DNA from: Ruminococcus flavefaciens MA2007
Lineage (GTDB): Bacteria > Bacillota > Clostridia > Oscillospirales > Ruminococcaceae
Reading direction: 5' to 3'
Assembly: GCF_000621845.1 (NCBI RefSeq)
Contig: NZ_KK211355.1
Coordinates: 62,001 to 126,000, forward strand
Length of the DNA: 64,000 nt
Below, in pieces: positions 58,232-64,000 of this stretch (positions are counted from its first letter, which is position 1; each line of letters opens with the position of its first letter). Both the position numbers and the translations under genes were made by a program. The notes beneath the pieces are model-generated. The model was not told where the DNA came from, made no database searches, and was given only the letters and a program-made list of their open reading frames with translations.

Positions 58232-58829
58232 AGGCAGACTTATAGTTTTTTCTGCGCCGTCAGGCTGCGGAAAGGGCACTATGCTGGAGGAGATACTCAA
58301 GGACAAGAGCTTTGCGATATCTGTTTCGGCTACTACAAGAGCTCCCCGTGAGGGCGAAAAGGACGGTGTGAATTATCACTTCCTTACCCGTGAGGACTTC
58401 GAGCAGAGAATTGCCGACGGCAAGTTCATCGAACACGCCGAGTACTGCCAGAACCTCTACGGCACTCTTTCCAGCGAGGTGGACGGCAGACTGGAGCAGG
58501 GACTCAACGTTATCCTCGAAATAGAGCCGCAGGGCGCTATGAAGATACGCGAAAAGCGTCCCGACGCGGTATTTATATTCGTTGTTCCGCCGTCGATAAA
58601 CGAGCTCCGCCGCAGACTCAAAAAGCGCGGCACCGAGACCGACGAGGTCATCGAGGAGCGCGTTTCCAAGGCAGCTTGGGAGATATCTCAGGCTGAAAAG
58701 TATGATTACGTTATCGTCAATGACGCCCTTGAGGACGCTGTAAGCGACTTCTTCGCAGTTATCCGCGGAGAACAGCTGAAAGTGGACTACTCGGGAGATA
58801 TTATAAATGAGGTGTTGAAAAATGCTTAG
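58224..58829 (+). CDS. gmk: Guanylate kinase
   Basis: A 201-residue enzyme that phosphorylates GMP to GDP. The P-loop is [10 protein letters not shown] near residue 10, followed by [21 protein letters not shown], the GMP-binding segment. It overlaps remA upstream and rpoZ downstream by 8 bases each, so translation is coupled. Confidence 0.97.
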   Translation: MNKGRLIVFSAPSGCGKGTMLEEILKDKSFAISVSATTRAPREGEKDGVNYHFLTREDFEQRIADGKFIEHAEYCQNLYGTLSSEVDGRLEQGLNVILEIEPQGAMKIREKRPDAVFIFVVPPSINELRRRLKKRGTETDEVIEERVSKAAWEISQAEKYDYVIVNDALEDAVSDFFAVIRGEQLKVDYSGDIINEVLKNA

Positions 58830-59031
58830 ACCAGCAGTAAACCAGATAATCACAAAGAATGAGAGCTGTTATTCTCTCGTTATCGCAGTTGCAAAGCGTG
58901 CAAGACAGATCTCTGAGGAGCTCTATGAAAAGGGCGAGACTCTTGAGGAAAAGCCTGTTAAGACAGCTGTTGAGGAGCTTGCAAGCGGCAAGTGCAAGAT
59001 AGTGAACACAGCTCCGACTATCAGCGAATAA
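58822..59031 (+). CDS. rpoZ: RNA polymerase omega subunit
   Basis: A 69-residue protein with the omega pattern: an N-terminal ITKNESCYSLVIAVAKRARQI helix and a C-terminal PVKTAVEELASGK segment. Its length and place after gmk are those of rpoZ. The stop overlaps the priA start by one base. Confidence 0.94.
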   Translation: MLRPAVNQIITKNESCYSLVIAVAKRARQISEELYEKGETLEEKPVKTAVEELASGKCKIVNTAPTISE

Positions 59032-61481
59032 TGCCCCTTACAGCGGAGGTAGCAGTCAGCGGAACAGCCTATTCATTTGATATGCTGTTCAGCTATGCTG
59101 TACCCGAAAGGCTTGCGGCAAAAACTGCCTGCGGCTGTCGGGTGCTGGTACCCTTCGGAAAAGGAAATAAGCGCAGGATAGGCGTGGTGATGAAGCTCAC
59201 CGAGGGCGATACAGCCCGTCTGAAGCCCCTTGTATCCCTTGTGGACGAGGAGCCTGTTGTCTCCGAGGAGCTTCTGCGGCTCGCTTTCTATCTCAGAGAG
59301 CAGACCTTCTGTACCTACTATGACGCGGTAAAGACCATGCTCCCACCTGCGATGAGCGTAAGCACTAAGGAAACGTTCAGGCTTGTTAAGAATTTCACGG
59401 GCGCTGGATCGCTGAGTCCTGCGGCGGCGGAATTGCTTGACAGACTTGCCTGTATTACGGACAATAAGGAACTGAACGCTGTTATTGAAGAGCATATTAT
59501 CGAAAACGGCAGGCGGCTCCCCGACGAGCTCTGCGACGCAGGTGCCATGGACTCGGACAATGTGTTCAGACAGGCGGTCGGCGACGCGGCAGTGAGAATG
59601 GTGCGGCTTTCCGACAAGTACATGAGCGCTCCCGAGAGCTTTGACCTTACTCCGAAGCAGAAGCAGGTAGCGGAATTTCTCAGCGAGTACGGCTCTGCGG
59701 CGGTGCGTGAGGCGGCGTATATGTGCGGCGTTACGGAGTCCGTGGTGAAGCGGCTCTGCGCAGGCGGAGCGGCTGAGGAGTACGAAGCAGAGGTGCTGAG
59801 ACGAGTTGAGGGTGACGCTGAGGAGAAGAGACGTCCCGAGGACATTGTTCTTTCTCCCGAGCAGCAGAGAGCTCACGACGCGGTGCTGGCACAGCTTCAT
59901 GAGCGCAAGCCTGCGGTATTCCTGCTCCACGGCGTTACGGGAAGCGGCAAGACCTCGGTCTTTGAGAAGCTCATAGATGACACGGTGAAAATGGGACGGC
60001 AGGCAATGCTGCTCATTCCCGAGATAGGTCTTACGCCCCAGATACTCAAGCGTTTCCGCTCGCTTTTCGGCGAAAGAGTTGCCGTTATCCACAGCGGTCT
60101 CTCTCTCGGTCAGAGGCTTGACGAGTACAAGCGCATAAAGCGCGGCGACGCGGACATAGTAATAGGTACGCGAAGCGCTGTTTTTGCTCCGCTCAGTAAT
60201 ATCGGCATTATCATAATCGACGAGGAGGGTGAGCGTTCCTACAAATCGGACAGCTCCCCAAGATATACCACCCATGACATAGCCAAGCAGCGCTGTGCTT
60301 ATCATAACTGCGCACTTCTGCTGGCTTCGGCAACTCCTTCTATCGAGAGCTACTACCTTGCCGAAAGGGGAGCGTACAGACTTCTCGAAATGAAGGAAAG
60401 GTACGGCAATGCGCCCCTTCCTGAGGTGAGTATCATTGATATGAACCTTGAGCGCGAGGCAGGCAACCGCACGGAATTCAGCCGCAAACTGGCTGAGGAG
60501 ATAAGCGCAAACCTTAAAAACGGCGAGCAGTCCATACTGCTGCTGAACAGGCGCGGCTATCATACCATTATAAGCTGCTGCGACTGCTATCAGCCCGTGT
60601 ACTGCCCGAATTGCTCGGTACCGCTGACATACCACAAGAAAAACGACAAGCTGATGTGCCACTACTGCGGCTACGTCAGTCCGCCTGTAGACACCTGCCC
60701 GTCCTGCGGCTCGAAACACCTGAAAAATATGGGCTTCGGCACGCAGAAGCTGGAGGAGGAGCTCTCAACGTTCTTTCCGTCCGCGCGTATCCTGCGCATG
60801 GACGCGGATACTACGTTCTCGCGGTATTCCTACGAGAAGAGCTTCACGGACTTCCGCGACGGCAGATACGACATAATGATAGGCACTCAGATGATAGGCA
60901 AGGGACTGGATTTTCCCAACGTTACGCTGGTTGGAGTCCTCTCAGTCGACAAGGCTCTGTATGCGGGAGATTTCCGAAGCTATGAGCGAACCTTTTCCCT
61001 TATCACTCAGGTGGTGGGGCGAGGCGGACGCGGTGAGCGCCGCGGACGCGCTATACTACAGACATTTATCCCCGAGCACTACATCATGAACCTTGCAGCC
61101 GCTCAGGACTACAAGGGCTTCTATAAAGAGGAAATAGCTATCCGCCGCGCGATGATATTTCCGCCCCTCTGCGATATGTGCATTTTCTGCTTTTCGGGAA
61201 ATGAGGACATATCAGTAAGACTGGGCGCGGAGGCGGTGCTGCGGCTGATGAACGGGAAATTAAGGGAATTGCAGCCTAAAACTCCCGTGAGAGTCCTCGG
61301 ACCTGTCCGCTGCTCATACGGCAGGATAAACGGCAAGTACCGCTACAGGATAATAATGAAATGCAAGAACAGCGCCGAAATGAGAGGCTTCATAAGAGAA
61401 GTTCTTACAGAGTCGGCAAAGCTGAAGGAAATGAAAGGCGTCGCCCTTTACGCCGATATTAACGGCGATGTGGGCGTATAA
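59031..61481 (+). CDS. priA: Primosomal protein N' (PriA helicase)
   Basis: An 816-residue superfamily 2 helicase that restarts stalled replication forks. An N-terminal DNA-binding domain precedes the helicase: Walker A is GVTGSGKTS; motif II reads DEEGERSYK, where most PriA proteins have DEEH. Eight cysteines in the zinc region (CCDCYQPVYCPNC and CHYCGY to CPSC) are intact, followed by GTQKLEEEL and QMIGKGLDFPNV. The ATG at 59031 overlaps the rpoZ stop (TAATG). Confidence 0.96.
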   Translation: MPLTAEVAVSGTAYSFDMLFSYAVPERLAAKTACGCRVLVPFGKGNKRRIGVVMKLTEGDTARLKPLVSLVDEEPVVSEELLRLAFYLREQTFCTYYDAVKTMLPPAMSVSTKETFRLVKNFTGAGSLSPAAAELLDRLACITDNKELNAVIEEHIIENGRRLPDELCDAGAMDSDNVFRQAVGDAAVRMVRLSDKYMSAPESFDLTPKQKQVAEFLSEYGSAAVREAAYMCGVTESVVKRLCAGGAAEEYEAEVLRRVEGDAEEKRRPEDIVLSPEQQRAHDAVLAQLHERKPAVFLLHGVTGSGKTSVFEKLIDDTVKMGRQAMLLIPEIGLTPQILKRFRSLFGERVAVIHSGLSLGQRLDEYKRIKRGDADIVIGTRSAVFAPLSNIGIIIIDEEGERSYKSDSSPRYTTHDIAKQRCAYHNCALLLASATPSIESYYLAERGAYRLLEMKERYGNAPLPEVSIIDMNLEREAGNRTEFSRKLAEEISANLKNGEQSILLLNRRGYHTIISCCDCYQPVYCPNCSVPLTYHKKNDKLMCHYCGYVSPPVDTCPSCGSKHLKNMGFGTQKLEEELSTFFPSARILRMDADTTFSRYSYEKSFTDFRDGRYDIMIGTQMIGKGLDFPNVTLVGVLSVDKALYAGDFRSYERTFSLITQVVGRGGRGERRGRAILQTFIPEHYIMNLAAAQDYKGFYKEEIAIRRAMIFPPLCDMCIFCFSGNEDISVRLGAEAVLRLMNGKLRELQPKTPVRVLGPVRCSYGRINGKYRYRIIMKCKNSAEMRGFIREVLTESAKLKEMKGVALYADINGDVGV

Positions 61482-61499
61482 TAGAAAAGGATAGATAAT

Positions 61500-61970
61500 A
61501 TGGCACTTAGAAGGATTTTAACAGATAAGGACGAAATGCTCCACAAGGTTTGCAAGCCTGTGGATAAGTTTGACGAGAAGCTTGCACAGCTTCTTGACGA
61601 TATGCACGAGACACTCAACAAGGCTGAGGGCGTAGGTCTTGCGGCTCCCCAGATAGGCATATGCCGCAGGATATTCATCATGCACCTTGACGAGAACGAC
61701 AGCATCGAGGCTATAAACCCCGAGGTAACAAAGAAAGAGGGCAAGCAGAGAGTGCAGGAGGGCTGCCTTTCCTGCCCGAATGTATGGGGCTATGTAACAA
61801 GACCTATGAGCTGTCACTTAAAGGCTCAGGACAGGAACGGCAACTGGTTCGAGCGCGATTTCACAGAGCTTGGCGCACAGTGCACCTGCCATGAGAACGA
61901 CCACCTTGACGGTCATGTTTTCACAGAGATAGTTGAAGAATTCTTCGTACCCGAGGAGACTAAGCAATGA
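61500..61970 (+). CDS. def: Peptide deformylase
   Basis: A 156-residue metalloenzyme that removes N-formyl groups from new proteins. The three motifs are GVGLAAPQIG (about 44-53), EGCLS with C89 as metal ligand, and HENDHLDGH with H131 and H135 and catalytic E132. It overlaps fmt by 4 bases (ATGA), the usual def-fmt pairing. Confidence 0.97.
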   Translation: MALRRILTDKDEMLHKVCKPVDKFDEKLAQLLDDMHETLNKAEGVGLAAPQIGICRRIFIMHLDENDSIEAINPEVTKKEGKQRVQEGCLSCPNVWGYVTRPMSCHLKAQDRNGNWFERDFTELGAQCTCHENDHLDGHVFTEIVEEFFVPEETKQ

Positions 61971-62896
61971 AAATAGTATTTATGGGAACTCCCGATTTTG
62001 CCGTGCCATGCCTGCGTACTCTCGCAGAGAGCAGCCATGAGACAGCGGCAGTGTTCACACAGCCCGACAAGCCAAAGGGCAGAGGATACAAGCTTATCCC
62101 CACACCTGTAAAGGCTGCGGCTGAGGAATACGGGATACCCGTTTATCAGCCACTTTCACTGAGAAAGGGCGAGGACGCAGAGGAGTCCATGAGGATACTC
62201 CGCGGGATAGCTCCCGACCTCATAGTCGTAACGGCTTACGGACAGATACTCCCCAAGGAGATACTGGAGCTGCCGAAATACGGCTGTATCAATATCCACG
62301 CTTCGCTCCTGCCTAAGTACAGGGGAGCGGCTCCCATAAACTGGGTGCTCCTCAACGGCGAAAAGGAGACAGGCGTTACCTCTATGCAGATGAGCGAGGG
62401 ACTTGACACAGGCGATATGCTCATAAAGAGAGCTACGGAAATAGGCGAGAATGAGACCTATGAGGAGCTCTATGCAAGGCTTTCCGCTATGGGCGGCGAA
62501 GTTCTTGCGGAGACTATAGAAGCTATCGGAAAGGGCTTGTTAAAGCCCGAGGTGCAGGACGACAGTCTGAGCTGTTATTCTCCTATGATACGCAAGGAGA
62601 TGAGCGCTCTTGACTTCTCGAAGCCCGCGGCGGAGGTCCACAACACTATCCGCGGCGTTACGGGCTTTGCAATGCTGGAGGGCAAGCGCCTGAAAGTGTT
62701 CAGGTCGGAGATAGCACAGGGCAGCTTCGACGGTGCCGAAAACGGCGCAATTGTCGATACTGCAAGCTTTGCGGTCAAGTGCGGCGACGGAAAAGCCGTT
62801 ATCTTCCGCGAGGTACAGCCCGAGGGCAAAAAGCGTATGAAAACAGAGGACTTTCTCAGAGGAAAGAAGCTCGTAAAGGGCGATATCCTCGGATAA
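61967..62896 (+). CDS. fmt: Methionyl-tRNA formyltransferase
   Basis: A 309-residue enzyme that formylates initiator Met-tRNA. It begins IVFMGTPDFAVPCL, and has HASLLPKYRGAAPINW, the conserved catalytic segment with Asn/His/Asp, plus the C-terminal OB-like domain. It is coupled to def. Confidence 0.97.
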   Translation: MKIVFMGTPDFAVPCLRTLAESSHETAAVFTQPDKPKGRGYKLIPTPVKAAAEEYGIPVYQPLSLRKGEDAEESMRILRGIAPDLIVVTAYGQILPKEILELPKYGCINIHASLLPKYRGAAPINWVLLNGEKETGVTSMQMSEGLDTGDMLIKRATEIGENETYEELYARLSAMGGEVLAETIEAIGKGLLKPEVQDDSLSCYSPMIRKEMSALDFSKPAAEVHNTIRGVTGFAMLEGKRLKVFRSEIAQGSFDGAENGAIVDTASFAVKCGDGKAVIFREVQPEGKKRMKTEDFLRGKKLVKGDILG

Positions 62897-62908
62897 GGAG
62901 GAATAGTT

Positions 62909-63676
62909 ATGTATATCATGAATATGTTTATGGCACTGTCAAGATATTATCACTACTACGGAACAGGCTACGGCACACGCAGTACAAGCGACCATATCGG
63001 AATATATATCATTCTCTACGTTGCTATACTGGTAATACCGCTCATTGCGCAGATAAATGTATCTTCCACATTCAAGAAGTACAGCAAGATAGTCAATTCA
63101 AGAGGGCTTACCGCAGATCAGGTTGCAAGAATGATACTTGACGCAAACGGACTTCAGTATGTTCAGATACAGCACATCAAGGGCAAGCTCAGCGACCACT
63201 TTGATCCTAAGGCAAACGTGGTAAGACTTTCCGATTCAACATTCGGACAGCGCTCTGTAGCAGCTATCGGCGTTGCGGCTCACGAGTGCGGTCATGCCTG
63301 TCAGCACGCTGAGAGCTACGGTCCTATACTTCTCAGAAGCAAGCTGGTACCTGTTACCAATATCTGCTCACACCTCTGGTACATCGTTCTCCTGATAGGT
63401 GTCGCACTGAGCAGTCTCACTATCGGTACAGGTCTTATTTACCTTTCTATCGCTATGTTTGCGGCAGTTGTCATCTTCCAGACAGTTACTCTCCCTGTAG
63501 AGTTCGACGCAAGCAACAGAGCAATAAAGACTCTTGCAAACGACGGTATCCTTGAACCAAGCGAAGTTCCGCACGCAAGCAAGGTGCTCAAGGCAGCAGC
63601 TCTCACATATGTTGCAGGACTTCTTTCTTCGATACTCCAGCTGCTCAGACTTCTCCTTTCAGTCAGAAGAAGATAA
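62909..63676 (+). CDS. YugP-type membrane zinc metallopeptidase
   Basis: A 255-residue membrane protein with an N-terminal span (about 29-48), a zinc motif HECGH (H125, E126, H129) and two or three C-terminal spans. A Tyr-rich N-terminus is unusual. The family (neutral zinc peptidase 2, YugP) is common in Firmicutes and its substrates are unknown. AAGGAGG precedes the ATG. The stop overlaps the rsmB start (TAATG). Confidence 0.92.
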   Translation: MYIMNMFMALSRYYHYYGTGYGTRSTSDHIGIYIILYVAILVIPLIAQINVSSTFKKYSKIVNSRGLTADQVARMILDANGLQYVQIQHIKGKLSDHFDPKANVVRLSDSTFGQRSVAAIGVAAHECGHACQHAESYGPILLRSKLVPVTNICSHLWYIVLLIGVALSSLTIGTGLIYLSIAMFAAVVIFQTVTLPVEFDASNRAIKTLANDGILEPSEVPHASKVLKAAALTYVAGLLSSILQLLRLLLSVRRR

Positions 63677-64000
63677 TGACAGATCCGCGATATCTTGCAG
63701 TAAAGCTTCTCGACAAGACCTTTTCAAGCGGCAGCTATTCAAACTTGCAGCTTGACAGCGGTCTCAAAGGCTCGGACCTTGACGACCGCGGCAGAAAGCT
63801 CTGCTCCGCGCTGTACTACGGAGTCATCGAGCGCAGGCTCACTCTTGACCATATGATCGGCGGTCTCAGCTCCCGCCCCATAGAGAAGCTTGACGGCATA
63901 ATACTGAATATACTGCGCTGCGGCGTGTACCAGATAATGTACATGGACAGCGTTCCCGACAATGCGGCGGTAAACGAGAGCGTGGCTCTTGCAAAGAAGT
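63676..64000 (+). CDS. rsmB: 16S rRNA (cytosine-967) methyltransferase RsmB, 3'-truncated
   Basis: Only the first 108 residues are in the window. They form the NusB-like RNA-binding domain (YLAVKLLDKTFSSGSYSN, then LYYGVIERRLTLDHMI and NESVALAKK) that precedes the methyltransferase domain of RsmB. The def-fmt-yugP-rsmB order supports the call. The catalytic part lies beyond the window. Confidence 0.88.
   Translation, partial: MTDPRYLAVKLLDKTFSSGSYSNLQLDSGLKGSDLDDRGRKLCSALYYGVIERRLTLDHMIGGLSSRPIEKLDGIILNILRCGVYQIMYMDSVPDNAAVNESVALAKK

Noticed and set aside
59073-60719. 548-residue minus-strand frame opposite priA
   Set aside because: It is the shadow of the priA gene, whose motifs are unambiguous; the antisense product resembles no protein.

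Overview
The window reads as a chromosomal segment of a cellulolytic Ruminococcus, closest in character to R. flavefaciens or R. champanellensis. The evidence is a GH48 cellulase carrying a C-terminal dockerin, a second dockerin protein (an SGNH-family esterase), a GH5 endoglucanase with two carbohydrate-binding-like modules, threonine-rich linkers, and Firmicute gene orders (mazG-HU-rqcP; holB-ricT; yicC-remA-gmk-rpoZ-priA-def-fmt-yugP-rsmB). Species assignment is inference. No rRNA, tRNA, CRISPR array, prophage or insertion sequence was recognised.

Layout. 1-2.1 kb: ung (cut by the window edge), metF and a stand-alone MetH activation-domain protein. 2.3-4.8 kb: a solute-binding lipoprotein and a sugar-nucleotide epimerase-like protein. 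5.0-9.4 kb, minus strand: mazG-HU-rqcP, then an aminotransferase, an unknown protein and trpS. 9.6-14 kb: a SpoVB-like flippase, an Rrf2 regulator, a lipoprotein and cysK; the rrf2 and cysK promoters share an operator-like motif. 14.2-19.3 kb: a polysaccharide-degradation block with a cohesin-like lipoprotein, a GH5 lipoprotein and a dockerin-bearing SGNH hydrolase. 19.3-26 kb: a diacylglycerol-kinase-like protein, holB, ricT, queH, a membrane protein, ybaK and a PAS-GGDEF-GAF protein with a degenerate signature. 26.1-26.9 kb: a 31-residue membrane protein, a perfect CIRCE element and hsp20.

27.4-35.7 kb: a HAD phosphatase, then iorA, two small proteins, a striking FUS-like low-complexity membrane protein, iorB, phenylacetate-CoA ligase, a small protein and a double-ACT protein. 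The enzymes fit interconversion of aryl acetates, aryl pyruvates and aromatic amino acids. 36-40 kb: malQ and glgP for glycogen or maltodextrin use. 40.6-43.6 kb: two sets of duplicated membrane proteins, the second with an XRE regulator and operator-like repeats. 43.7-47.2 kb: pyruvate:ferredoxin oxidoreductase. 47.5-48.8 kb: a candidate small RNA, spoVAC and spoIIID. 49-53.8 kb: a Gld-type ABC export operon. 54.3-56.9 kb: the GH48 exoglucanase. 57-64 kb: the yicC-to-rsmB housekeeping operon, with most genes touching or overlapping.

Intergenic regions carry several families of palindromic repeats. In one family the outer sequence is constant while the two hairpin arms change together from copy to copy. 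These repeats, the FUS-like repeat protein, the shared Rrf2/cysK motif, the CIRCE element and the orphan promoter-terminator transcript are the most interesting unexplained items.
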